From Thiemannella venezuelensis (lineage in GTDB: Bacteria; Actinomycetota; Actinomycetes; Streptosporangiales; Streptosporangiaceae), in assembly GCF_014203605.1 (NCBI RefSeq), contig NZ_JACHJJ010000011.1:181967-245966 (forward strand): 64,000 nucleotides of DNA. The letters run 5' to 3'. The stretch's first letter is position 1. The number at the start of each line of letters is the position of its first letter. A model generated the notes under the pieces. It had not been told where the DNA came from. It saw nothing but the letters and a program-made list of their open reading frames with translations, and did not search any database. Shown here piece after piece: positions 44,945 through 53,512 of the stretch. The translations under genes were made by a program, and so were the position numbers.

Positions 44945-46932
44945 CGGGGCCTCCTCAGCTCGTCGAACACCTCGTCCAGCGCCCTTTCGGGGTCGCTGCT
45001 CGCGTCGTAGCAGGACATCAGGCCCTTTTCCTGCAACTCGGGCAGCGGCTTCTTCGCGCAGCCCCGCCCGGTGAAGGAGAGCACCACCAGGCGGACGCCG
45101 TCGCGTCCCCTCAGGTCGCTCGCTGCCAGGCCCTCGGGATCGCCGCCGTCGGTGAGGACGAGGACGACCCGGCGGTCCTGGCCGCCGCCGATCGCGGCCA
45201 TCCGGTCGAGCGCGTCGACGACGAGGGCGCGCATCTCGGGGTCGGGGCGGGAAGGGCGGACGTCCATGACGGCATCGAGCCTTTCGACGAGGGACCTGCC
45301 CCCGTCGGTGACGGCCGCCGGACCGCTGCCCCGGCCGTCCTCGGGGAAGAAGGTCTGCACGCCCGTGGTCCGCTCGCCGCGCCTGCTGGTGACGATGAAC
45401 TGGGCGAGCCTGCCCGCCGCCGTCAGCCGGGTCCCGCCGTCGGCGGCCCGGTTCCCCATCGACCCGGAGTTGTCGACCAGGAGGAGGACGTGGTCGGCGA
45501 GCCGGGTCCTGGACTGGTAGATCGTGCTGGTCACCGGGGCCTTCCAGTCCAGTGCCACCGGCGCCTCGCTCTTCAGCCACCCGCTTCCCGGCGGCAGCGC
45601 TCCGGTGTCCAGGCGGCCCCGGTGGTCGCGGAAGCCGTAGCGGGGCAGCGCCTCCCGCAGGGCGTCGCAGAACTCCTCGACCGTCCGCCGCACCGATCCG
45701 GGCCGGTCCAGATCCGACCACAGGACCGGGACGCAGGTGTAGCGCAGGGCATGCCCGCCCTTCGGGTAGACGGCGGTCAGCGGGGCGAGCACGTCCGCGG
45801 TTGCGGACGCGGGGGCCGTCCCCGTACGGCCGGCCGTCATCCGCACGGTCGCGGGCGCCGTGAAGCAGCCGTCCGGAGCGCGCGGCGCCGAGGCCGTGCC
45901 GGACAGGGCCAGGTTGATCTCGTGGAACTGCTGCTCCGTCATGACCACCGGAGGAGCCGCGGCGCTGTCGGGATACCGGCACATCACCTCGTGGACGTTG
46001 TCGTCGGGCCGTACCTCCCCGGACAGGTCGGCCGCCGGCCCGGCGGCGGCCGTGGTGGCCAGCCCGACGTTGGAGGCCAGCGGGTAGGTGCGGACCACCT
46101 GGCGGGTGCTCGACCTCGGGCGCAGGAGGTAGGCCCAGTCGTGGGCGCCCGGCCGCAGGTCGTCTCCGGCGAGGTCGTCGGCGAGACCGGACGGGGCGGC
46201 GATGACCAGGGGCGACACGGCCACGGTCACCGGCTCGCCGAACGTCAGTTTCGGGTCGCGCCGTCCCCGCACGTAGCCGACCTCCTCGGAGAGGTCGGCG
46301 AGCCATCCGTCGGGCCGGGCGCCGGGAGGCGTCCGCGGCGTCCGGCCTCCGGACGGCTCGACGGGGAAGGTCCAGTCGCGGAGCCGGTTCCGTATCCCGT
46401 CGGCGGGCAGCGCGCCGACGTTCACGTTCACTCCCCGGCAGCCCCACCAGTTGGCCTCGTCCCGCATGAAGGCGTCGGCCACCCGCCGGACGGCGGGAGC
46501 CGTCTCGTCCGACACGGCGAACGTGACTTCGACCGGGGTTCTGCAGGGACCCCACGGCGGATCTCTGGCGAGGAGGAAGCAGAGGACGCCGACGGTCAGG
46601 AGAATTCCCGTCGAGAGAAACCACCAGATCCGTTTCTGTATCCACCGGAAGAACGCATCGAAAAGGGCCGCCAGTTTTCCCGGAAGGGTGTGGCGGAGCC
46701 AGCTCAGGACTCCCAGCGGCACCTCGGGAACGACGGTCAGCACGGCCAGTCCCACGATCCCGCAGATCAGGACGGCCTTCCAGAGCGTGGAGACCGACAG
46801 GGCGAGCAGCACGAGAAGAATCTGGACGAAGGCATTCAGAACGCCTGTCGTGAGCTGCAGGGCCCGTTCCCTCGGGCCGGGGGTGCGCGGCGGAGACTCG
46901 TTTTCAACCGCGGTGTCTCCGCTGTCCGTCAT
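44941..46932 (-). CDS. Membrane protein with substrate-binding and VWA domains
   Basis: A 663-residue membrane protein. Two or three helices lie in the first 120 residues (FVQILLVLLALSVSTLWKAV and WWFLSTGILLTVGVLCFLLA). A substrate-binding-like region (EVTFAVSDETAPAVRRVADA, then PVTVAVSPLVIAAP) follows. The C-terminal von Willebrand A domain has a full MIDAS: DNSGSM, a Thr loop and LVLTDGGD. The extracellular VWA domain could bind a ligand or partner via a divalent metal. ATG 46932 is chosen over a TTG at 46953. It is coupled to the downstream solute-binding lipoprotein. Confidence 0.82.
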   Translation of the reverse strand: MTDSGDTAVENESPPRTPGPRERALQLTTGVLNAFVQILLVLLALSVSTLWKAVLICGIVGLAVLTVVPEVPLGVLSWLRHTLPGKLAALFDAFFRWIQKRIWWFLSTGILLTVGVLCFLLARDPPWGPCRTPVEVTFAVSDETAPAVRRVADAFMRDEANWWGCRGVNVNVGALPADGIRNRLRDWTFPVEPSGGRTPRTPPGARPDGWLADLSEEVGYVRGRRDPKLTFGEPVTVAVSPLVIAAPSGLADDLAGDDLRPGAHDWAYLLRPRSSTRQVVRTYPLASNVGLATTAAAGPAADLSGEVRPDDNVHEVMCRYPDSAAAPPVVMTEQQFHEINLALSGTASAPRAPDGCFTAPATVRMTAGRTGTAPASATADVLAPLTAVYPKGGHALRYTCVPVLWSDLDRPGSVRRTVEEFCDALREALPRYGFRDHRGRLDTGALPPGSGWLKSEAPVALDWKAPVTSTIYQSRTRLADHVLLLVDNSGSMGNRAADGGTRLTAAGRLAQFIVTSRRGERTTGVQTFFPEDGRGSGPAAVTDGGRSLVERLDAVMDVRPSRPDPEMRALVVDALDRMAAIGGGQDRRVVLVLTDGGDPEGLAASDLRGRDGVRLVVLSFTGRGCAKKPLPELQEKGLMSCYDASSDPERALDEVFDELRRPR

Positions 46933-47438
46933 CTCTCGGTCGCTCCCGTGCAAGGCGGTCCCGGGCCTCTGCTTATCACCCTATGGCGGATCATCGATGG
47001 TAACGGCACATTTCCAGAACAGAAGGAATGGCGATATCGGTGCCGCCCGTATCCCGGTTTCCGGTCGGGACGCCGCGCCGCGTCCCGCCGGACGCGATCA
47101 CGGCGCGCCGCGGAGAGGGGCCGCCCCGGGAGCCCCGCGGGTCGCCCCGGGGCGCGGTCGTGCGGTCCGTCCGGGCGGCCGCGCGTGCAAAGTCTCTCCG
47201 AGGGCCGGGACCGCGCCCGGCAAAGCGGGCCGGCTCGTCCGTGGCGAGCTGCCATCATCCGGGAATGGCAGGTGGCCGGCCACCGCCGGGAAGGCGCGCG
47301 GCCGAGCGAGGACGGAACGGGCCCGCCGGCGGGAGAGCCTCTCGCGAGGCGGCACGCTCCCCCGTCCTCCTCGGATCGATGCCGGTCGCGAGAGGCCGGG
47401 CCACGACAACGACGTCCTCTGCGAAGGAGCTCACGGAC
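46933..47438. other. Long intergenic region before ahpC
   Basis: These 506 bases separate divergent genes. Open frames here look like noise rather than protein, and no regulator gene (such as oxyR) is seen. The first 100 bases are less GC-rich and probably hold the VWA gene promoter; GC-rich inverted sequences fill 47100-47180. Confidence 0.45.
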
Positions 47439-47993
47439 TTGCTCACCATCGGCGACCGCTTCCCCGAGTACGAACTCACGGCCTGCGTCTCCCTCGACCC
47501 GGAGAGGGCGTTCGAGACGATCGACCACAAGACCTACGAGGGCAGGTGGCGGGTGGTGTTCTTCTGGCCGAAGGACTACACGTTCGTCTGCCCGACGGAG
47601 ATCGCGGAGTTCGGCAGGCTGAACGGGGAGTTCGCCGACCGAGACGCCCAGGTCCTCGGCGTCTCCGTCGACTCCGAGTTCGTGCACTTCGCCTGGCGCA
47701 AGGACCACCCGGACCTGCGGGACCTGCCGTTCCCGATGCTCTCGGACATCAAGCGCGAGCTCTGCACCGACCTGGGCGTCCTCGGCGAGGACGGCGTCGC
47801 CCAGCGGGCCACCTTCATCGTGGACCCGTCCGGCGAGATCCGGTTCGTCATGGTGACCGCCGGCTCCGTCGGGCGGAACGTCGAGGAGGTCCTCCGCGTC
47901 CTCGACGCACTGCAGAGCGAGGGCCTGTGCGCCTGCGGCTGGAACAAGGGCGACGCCGGCCTCGACGCCAAGGAGCTGATGGCCGGCGCCTGA
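47439..47993 (+). CDS. ahpC: Alkyl hydroperoxide reductase C, mycobacterial type
   Basis: A 184-residue peroxiredoxin that reduces H2O2, organic peroxides and peroxynitrite. The peroxidatic Cys51 is in FTFVCPTE, and the resolving pair is in LCACGW near the C-terminus, a three-Cys pattern like Mycobacterium tuberculosis AhpC. Sequence is close to that protein over KWRVVFFWPKD-like and FPMLSDIKREL stretches. Alignment puts the start at the TTG at 47439, nine bases after AAGGAG. Upstream in-frame ATGs would add a long non-homologous extension. No ahpD or oxyR adjoins it. Confidence 0.92.
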   Translation: MLTIGDRFPEYELTACVSLDPERAFETIDHKTYEGRWRVVFFWPKDYTFVCPTEIAEFGRLNGEFADRDAQVLGVSVDSEFVHFAWRKDHPDLRDLPFPMLSDIKRELCTDLGVLGEDGVAQRATFIVDPSGEIRFVMVTAGSVGRNVEEVLRVLDALQSEGLCACGWNKGDAGLDAKELMAGA

Positions 47994-48046
47994 CGCCGGC
48001 CCCGCCGGCGGGGCCGATCGCCGGGCGGGCCGTACGGGGGGCGGGA

Positions 48047-48904
48047 TCAGGCGGGCAGGCGGCGGGCGGCGCCCGCGGTGCGGCGGCGGCGCCTGGCGGC
48101 GTCGGCGCGCTCCAGCCACCACTCGGCGAGCAGCAGGGAGGTGGTCCAGCCGAGCCAGGTGGCCAGACCGGAGATGGCCTGCACCAGCGCGACGTCGCTG
48201 CCGCCGAAGGTCGTCTCCAGCTGCGGGACCAGGATGATCGCCGCGATGGCGCCCCAGATCCGGTTCGTGATGATCGACATGGTCAGCGCGAAGCTGCGCA
48301 CCATCCACCGGCGGTGGTCGGCGAAGCGGCGCTGCCGGGCCATGCGGAACCCGGTGACGGTGAAGGCCAGCCAGAGGGCGGCGAGTATGACGTTGCTGAC
48401 CCTCGCCACCGGGCCGAACGGGCTCAGGGCGCCGATCACGAGGCCGAGCGCGCCGGCGGGCAGGACACCGCCGAGGACGTACACCCGCCCGGCCGTCCGG
48501 TGCACGGCCGGGTGGCGCTGCCGCAGCCACGGCCAGATCTGCAGGCAGCAGGTGACCATCGCCACGGCGCCGAACAGGATGTGCGCCACCAGGAGCGGGT
48601 AGTACGCCGCGAAGCCCTCCGGCGCGGGCACCCGCGACAGGCTCGGGTCGAGGGAGAGGTACGGCGGAAGCGAGAAGGCGAGGAAGGCGAGGGCCACCAC
48701 CGCCAGGGGCGCCACCCAGGGCCGCCGCCACCAGCGCGGGCGCGCGGGCCCGGTCCCCGCCTCCGGCCGCCCCTCCCGTCCGCTTCCGGGGAGGGGCCGG
48801 ACCGCGGCGGCCTCCGCAGGCGCCGCCGCGGTCCGCTCCGTGCTGGTCCGCTCTGTGCCGGTCGGTTCCTTCGCGGTCGGTTCCGTGTCGATCCGCTCTG
48901 CCAT
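48047..48904 (-). CDS. DUF2306 membrane protein
   Basis: A 285-residue membrane protein of the DUF2306 family. After a disordered, Thr/Glu-rich N-terminus with TEPT/TERT repeats (about 60 residues) come six or seven helices. The conserved block RQRHPAVHRTAGRVYVLGGV and the HRRWMVRSFALTMSIITNRI segment carry the family's conserved His and Arg residues. The family may bind haem but has no proven role. It converges on ahpC. Confidence 0.82.
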   Translation of the reverse strand: MAERIDTEPTAKEPTGTERTSTERTAAAPAEAAAVRPLPGSGREGRPEAGTGPARPRWWRRPWVAPLAVVALAFLAFSLPPYLSLDPSLSRVPAPEGFAAYYPLLVAHILFGAVAMVTCCLQIWPWLRQRHPAVHRTAGRVYVLGGVLPAGALGLVIGALSPFGPVARVSNVILAALWLAFTVTGFRMARQRRFADHRRWMVRSFALTMSIITNRIWGAIAAIILVPQLETTFGGSDVALVQAISGLATWLGWTTSLLLAEWWLERADAARRRRRTAGAARRLPA

Positions 48905-49058
48905 GGCGGGCTCCTTAGCGAGGATGCGATCTCTTCGTGGGATGGAGCCTCGCCAAGGCCGCTGACGGCCCGCTGACTGATCGCTGACCGGTTCCGCGCG
49001 GGTGCGTGCCCGCCCGGTCGTGTGCCTGCCGTACGGCAGGACCTCCGGTCCGGGGCGG

Positions 49059-50633
49059 TCAGCCGGCCGCGTCGGCCTCGGGGGCCGCCGGGGCGGCGGC
49101 GGAGCGCAGCGGGATCTCCTTCAGGAACAGCGCGGCGAGCGCGCCGAGGACCGCGATCGGGGCGCCGACCAGGAAGACGGTCTGGATGGCCCGGGTGAAG
49201 GCCTCCAGGACCACCTCCAGCACCGGGGCGGGCAGGTGGCGGATGGCGTCGGGGGAGCCGAGGCTGGGGGTCGCTCCGCCGGTCAGCGGCAGGCGCGCGG
49301 CCTTGGCCAGGGAGACCAGCTCGGAGCTGAGCCGGTTGCTCAGGATGGCGCCGAAGGCGGCCACGCCCACCGCGCCGCCCAGGGAGCGGAAGAAGGACAC
49401 ACCCGAGGTGGTGACGGCCAGGTCGGAGCGGGTCACGGCGTTCTGCGCGGCCAGGACGAGGATCTGCATGGAGGCGCCGAGGCCGATGCCGAGCACGGTG
49501 ATGTCCACGCCCACCACGAGCAGCGAGCTGTCGACGTGCAGCCGGGAGAGCAGGAACAGGCCGAGCGCGACGAGCAGCATGCCGCCGATCGGGTAGGCCT
49601 TCCAGCGGCCGGTCCTGCTGACGAGCTTGCCGGTCACGATGGAGGCGGCGAGCAGCCCGAAGACCAGGGGCAGGGTCATCAGACCGGAGCCGGTCGGGCT
49701 CATCTCCTTGACGATCTGCAGGTACTGCGGGAGGAACATCATCGCGCCGAACATCGCGACGCCGACGAGCAGCGAGGCGAGGCTGGAGAGCACGAAGGTG
49801 CGGTTGCCGAACAGGCGGGGCGGCAGGATCGGGTCGGCGGCCCTGCGCTCGGCGAGGACGGCCAGGCCGAACATGGCCAGGCTGAGCGCGCCCAGGCCGT
49901 AGGTCCAGGCGGAGTTCCAGTCGAACTCCTGGCCGCCGAGGGAGAGCAGGAGCATGAGGGCGGTGGTGCCGCCGGTGATGAAGGTGGCGCCCCACCAGTC
50001 GACCTTGGCCTCGCGTCGGACGAACGGCAGCTTGAGGACCTTCTGGATGACGGCGAACGCGACCACGGCCAGCGGCACGCAGATCCAGAACGTCCAGCGC
50101 CAGGAGAGGTTGTCGACGATGAAGCCGCCGAGCAGCGGCCCTGCCACGGTGGAGACGCCGAAGACGGCGCCCATGTAGCCGCCGTAGCGGCCGCGCTCGC
50201 GGGGCTCGACGACGTCGCCCAGGATGATCTGCGGCAGCGCGGCGAGACCGCCGGCGCCGATGCCCTGCACGGCCCGGGCGGCGATGAGCTGGCCCATGTC
50301 CTGGGCGAAGCCGGCCGCGACCGAGGAGAGCACGAAGACCACCAGCGAGGTCTGGAACATGAGCTTGCGGCCGTAGAGGTCGGAGAGCTTGCCCCAGAGC
50401 GGGGTGGAGGCGGTCATGGTGAGCAGGGTCGCGCTGGCGACCCAGGCGAGCTGGTCCTGGCCGCCGAGCGAGCCCACGATCGTCGGCAGGGCGGTGCCCA
50501 CCACGGACGTCGAGATCATCGACGTGAGCATGGCGAGCATCAGCCCGGTGAGGATCTCGAGCACCTGCTTGTGCGTGAAGCGCGGTGCCGCCTCGGCCCC
50601 GGCCCCTGCCGCGGCCTGTTGTTCGGTCAGCAT
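49059..50633 (-). CDS. DHA2-family MFS drug exporter (EmrB/QacA type)
   Basis: A 524-residue proton-driven exporter with 14 predicted helices. It shows MISTSVVGTALPTIVGSLGG (motif D1), LWGKLSDLYGRKLMFQ (loop 2-3 motif A) and STVAGPLLGGFIVDNLSWRW (motif C). The ATG at 50633 gives MLTEQQAAAGAG. It is divergent from a TetR gene with a dyad between them, the standard arrangement for inducible drug efflux. It also borders the lipopeptide genes, so it might export or protect against that product. Confidence 0.92.
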   Translation of the reverse strand: MLTEQQAAAGAGAEAAPRFTHKQVLEILTGLMLAMLTSMISTSVVGTALPTIVGSLGGQDQLAWVASATLLTMTASTPLWGKLSDLYGRKLMFQTSLVVFVLSSVAAGFAQDMGQLIAARAVQGIGAGGLAALPQIILGDVVEPRERGRYGGYMGAVFGVSTVAGPLLGGFIVDNLSWRWTFWICVPLAVVAFAVIQKVLKLPFVRREAKVDWWGATFITGGTTALMLLLSLGGQEFDWNSAWTYGLGALSLAMFGLAVLAERRAADPILPPRLFGNRTFVLSSLASLLVGVAMFGAMMFLPQYLQIVKEMSPTGSGLMTLPLVFGLLAASIVTGKLVSRTGRWKAYPIGGMLLVALGLFLLSRLHVDSSLLVVGVDITVLGIGLGASMQILVLAAQNAVTRSDLAVTTSGVSFFRSLGGAVGVAAFGAILSNRLSSELVSLAKAARLPLTGGATPSLGSPDAIRHLPAPVLEVVLEAFTRAIQTVFLVGAPIAVLGALAALFLKEIPLRSAAAPAAPEADAAG

Positions 50634-50670
50634 GGACCATCCCCCAATACATGTACGATGCACACAAGTT

Positions 50671-50688
50671 AGTAGACGTGCGTTTACT
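50671..50688. promoter_or_regulatory. TetR operator between the DHA2 pump and its regulator
   Basis: AGTAGACGTGCGTTTACT is an 18-bp dyad with one mismatched pair. It lies in the 81-bp gap between the divergent starts and is the probable binding site of the TetR protein. Confidence 0.65.
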
Positions 50689-50714
50689 TCGTCAAATCTG
50701 GAAGGATCGGGCGG

Positions 50715-51275
50715 ATGGAAGAGGTACGGCGCCGCGACCGGGAGGGCACCCGGCAGCGCATTCTCGACGCCGCACGGCAGCTCTTCGCCGAGCTGGGCTA
50801 CGAACACGTGACGATGCGCCTGATCGCCGCGGAGGCGGACGCCAACATCGCGCTGATCAACCGCTACTTCGGCAGCAAGCGGGAGCTGTTCGCCGAGGTG
50901 CTCGCCATGCAGGGGCGCTTCCCCGGCGTGCTGGAGGGCCCGCGGGAGGAGCTGCCCCGGCGGCTGGCGGAGTACGTCGCCGACCGGCTCGGCTCGGACC
51001 TGGGCAGCCCGGTGATGACGGCGCTGAGCCGTTCGTCGGCCAGCCCCGAGATCCACGACATCATCAAGGACCGCGTCAACTCGGCGATCATGGAGCCGCT
51101 CGTCGTGCTGCTGCCCGGCGAGGACGCCCGGCTGCGGGCGGTGATCGCCACCGCGCTCATCGCCGGGGCCAGCACGCTGCACCGGCTCTACGGCCCCGAG
51201 GCGCTCGGCTCGCCCGCCCGCGAGGCCGTGGTGGCCCGGCTGACCAGGGTCTTCGAGGTCTGCCTGGAGGGGTGA
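50715..51275 (+). CDS. TetR-family regulator of the DHA2 exporter
   Basis: A 186-residue repressor. The HTH lies in residues 14-58 (TRQRILDAARQLFAELGYEH, then RLIAAEADANIALINRYFGSK). The C-terminal ligand domain is short. It is divergent from the efflux gene and close to the dyad at 50671. The ATG at 50715 is preceded by GGAAGGATCGGGCGG. It could also respond to the adjacent lipopeptide. Confidence 0.9.
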   Translation: MEEVRRRDREGTRQRILDAARQLFAELGYEHVTMRLIAAEADANIALINRYFGSKRELFAEVLAMQGRFPGVLEGPREELPRRLAEYVADRLGSDLGSPVMTALSRSSASPEIHDIIKDRVNSAIMEPLVVLLPGEDARLRAVIATALIAGASTLHRLYGPEALGSPAREAVVARLTRVFEVCLEG

Positions 51276-51413
51276 ACCCCGTCGGCTGGGGCGGAAGGGG
51301 AAAGATACTAACTTTCGGCGTAAAACCGGCTGCCTGCTTGTGCGGTGCAGGGCTGTGACCGGCCGATCCCTCCTCCTATGTTGGGTTGTCTTGCCGTCGC
51401 GGGAGATGACCAG

Positions 51414-53240
51414 ATGTCCTTTGTGCAGCGGGTGCGCGCGCAGGCCGAGAGGTGCGGGAGCGAGCGGTCCTACACCTTCGTGGAGGACCGCAGGGGGGAG
51501 CTCGCCGAGAGCCGCCTGACCTTCGCCGAGGCCGACCGGCGGGCCAGGTCCACGGCGGCGTGGCTGGCCGGGCGGCGGATGGAGGACCAGGCGGCGCTGC
51601 TGCTCTACCCCGCCGGACTGGAGTTCCTGACCGCCTTCCTCGGGTGCCTGTACTCCCGGGTGATCGCGGTGCCCTCGCCGCTCCCGCAGACCGACCCCCG
51701 GGCGCTGGAACGTGCCGAGGGGATCATCAAGGACGCCGACGTACGGCTGGTGCTCACCGACGCTGCCAACCGCGACATGCTCGCCGGCTGGCTGCGCGAG
51801 GTCGGCCTGGACGGCGCGGTCGAGTGCGTCGCCACCGACGCCCTGGAGCTTCCCGCCCCCGAGGCGTGGGCCGAGCCGGAGATCGGGCCGGACACCCTCG
51901 CCTACATGCAGTACACCTCCGGCTCCACCAGCGAGCCGCGCGGCGTCATGCTCACCCACGCCAACCTGCTGCACAACGAGAACGAGATCTGGCGCGCGAT
52001 CGGCTCCCCCGAGGAGGGCGTCGGGGTCGGCTGGCTGCCGCACTACCACGACATGGGTCTCATCGGCATGCTGCTCCAGCCGATCTACGCCGGCGGCGAC
52101 CTGTACTTCGCCTCGCCGATCTCCTTCGTCATGCGCCCGGCGCTCTGGCTGGAGATGATCAGCCGCTACCGGGCGGGCTACACCGTCGCGCCCAACTTCG
52201 CCTACGAGTGGTGCGCCGCCCGGGTCACCGACGCCCAGCTCGCCGGCCTCGACCTGTCCGGCCTGAAGTTCGCGCTCAACGGGGCGGAGCCGGTCCGCCC
52301 CAGCACGCTGCGCACCATGGTCCGCCGCTTCGGCCCGGCCGGATTCAGCGAGAGGGCCTGGGCCCCGGCGTACGGCATGGCCGAGGCGACGCTGGTGATC
52401 ACCGCCACCCCGCTGGGGCAGGGGCCGCTGATCCGCCGGTTCGACGCCGCGGCGCTGGAACGGCACGAGGCGGTCCCCGCCGGCCCGGCCGGCGGCGTCG
52501 AGCTGGTCGGCTGCGGGCGGCCGGTCACCATGGCCGTGGACATCGTCGACCCCGAGACCCGGGCGCCGCTCGGCGAGGGCCGGGTCGGCGAGATCTGGGT
52601 GCGCGGAGGGAGCGTCGCCCGGGGCTACTGGCAGCGCGAGGAGGCCACCCGCGACGCCTTCGCGGGCCGTACGGCGGGCGGCGAAGGGCCGTTCCTGCGC
52701 ACCGGGGACCTCGGCTTCGTCCTGGACGGCGAGCTCTACGTCACCGGCCGGATCAAGGACGTCGTCATCGTGAACGGCCGCAACCTCTACCCGCAGGACC
52801 TGGAGGAGGCCGCCCGCGAGGCGCACCCGGCGCTGGGCGCCGCCGCCGCCTTCGGCGTCCAGGCGGCGGAGCCGGGGACCGCCGGGGGGCCGGCGGCGCA
52901 GGCCGGGCGCGCGCCGGGGCCGGAGTCCAGGGAGCACGTGGTGGTGGTGCAGGAGGTCAGGGAGCAGCGCCTCGGCGGTGTCTCCGCCGCCGAGCTCGCC
53001 GACAGGATCAGGGGCGAGCTGGCCCGCGCGTTCGGCCTGCCGTCCATGAGCGTGGTGCTGGTCGAGCGCGGCGGGGTGGGCAAGACCACCAGCGGCAAGA
53101 TCCAGCGGTCCCGCACCCGCGAGCTGCTGCTGGCGGGGCTGCTGCCCGTCGTCCACGCAGAGCTGACCGCCGGGCTCGCCGGAGAGCTCGCGGGCGGGCC
53201 CGCCGCCGCCGTGGCGGCGGACGCACAAGAGGGAGAGTGA
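51414..53240 (+). CDS. Fatty-acyl-AMP ligase (FAAL) for lipopeptide initiation
   Basis: A 608-residue adenylating enzyme of the FAAL type, which activates a fatty acid as acyl-AMP and loads it on an ACP. It shows QYTSGSTSEPRGVMLTHANL (P-loop), VGWLPHYHDMGLIG, APAYGMAEATLV, LRTGDLGFVLDGELYVTGR and TTSGKIQRSRTREL with the catalytic Lys. The YxxTSGSTxxPxGV and PHYHDMGL forms separate FAALs from ordinary fatty-acyl-CoA ligases. The ATG at 51414 follows GGGAGATGACC. The ACP gene starts two bases after its stop, matching the dptE/dptF layout of acidic lipopeptide clusters. Confidence 0.93.
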   Translation: MSFVQRVRAQAERCGSERSYTFVEDRRGELAESRLTFAEADRRARSTAAWLAGRRMEDQAALLLYPAGLEFLTAFLGCLYSRVIAVPSPLPQTDPRALERAEGIIKDADVRLVLTDAANRDMLAGWLREVGLDGAVECVATDALELPAPEAWAEPEIGPDTLAYMQYTSGSTSEPRGVMLTHANLLHNENEIWRAIGSPEEGVGVGWLPHYHDMGLIGMLLQPIYAGGDLYFASPISFVMRPALWLEMISRYRAGYTVAPNFAYEWCAARVTDAQLAGLDLSGLKFALNGAEPVRPSTLRTMVRRFGPAGFSERAWAPAYGMAEATLVITATPLGQGPLIRRFDAAALERHEAVPAGPAGGVELVGCGRPVTMAVDIVDPETRAPLGEGRVGEIWVRGGSVARGYWQREEATRDAFAGRTAGGEGPFLRTGDLGFVLDGELYVTGRIKDVVIVNGRNLYPQDLEEAAREAHPALGAAAAFGVQAAEPGTAGGPAAQAGRAPGPESREHVVVVQEVREQRLGGVSAAELADRIRGELARAFGLPSMSVVLVERGGVGKTTSGKIQRSRTRELLLAGLLPVVHAELTAGLAGELAGGPAAAVAADAQEGE

Positions 53241-53242
53241 AC

Positions 53243-53512
53243 ATGTCCGCCGACGCCGGGATCGCGATCGACCTGGACGACATCCGCGACTGGCTCCGGG
53301 CCCAGGTGTCCTCCTACGTCATGCGGGCGCCCGAGGAGATCGACCCGCTGGTCCCGGTCGCCCAGTACGGCATGGACTCGGTCTACTCGCTCAGCCTCTG
53401 CGGCGACATCGAGGCGGAGTACGGGCTGGAGATCGAGCCCACCCTCGTCTGGGAGCACCCGACCGTCGAGGCCATGGCCGGCCACCTCCGGGGCAGGCTG
53501 AGCCCGGCCTGA
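53243..53512 (+). CDS. Stand-alone acyl carrier protein
   Basis: An 89-residue carrier protein. Ser46 in YGMDSVYSLSL is the phosphopantetheine attachment site. Helices on either side (IRDWLRAQVSSYVM and IEPTLVWEHPTVEAMAGHL) fit an ACP. It lies directly after the FAAL gene and shares one base with the start of the transporter gene. It should carry the fatty acyl chain from the FAAL to the first C domain of the NRPS. Confidence 0.93.
   Translation: MSADAGIAIDLDDIRDWLRAQVSSYVMRAPEEIDPLVPVAQYGMDSVYSLSLCGDIEAEYGLEIEPTLVWEHPTVEAMAGHLRGRLSPA

Noticed and set aside
47028..47438. N-terminal extension of AhpC from 47028
   Set aside because: The first 137 codons are low-complexity Arg/Pro/Gly and have no counterpart in AhpC proteins, which begin at the LTIGDRFPEY region.
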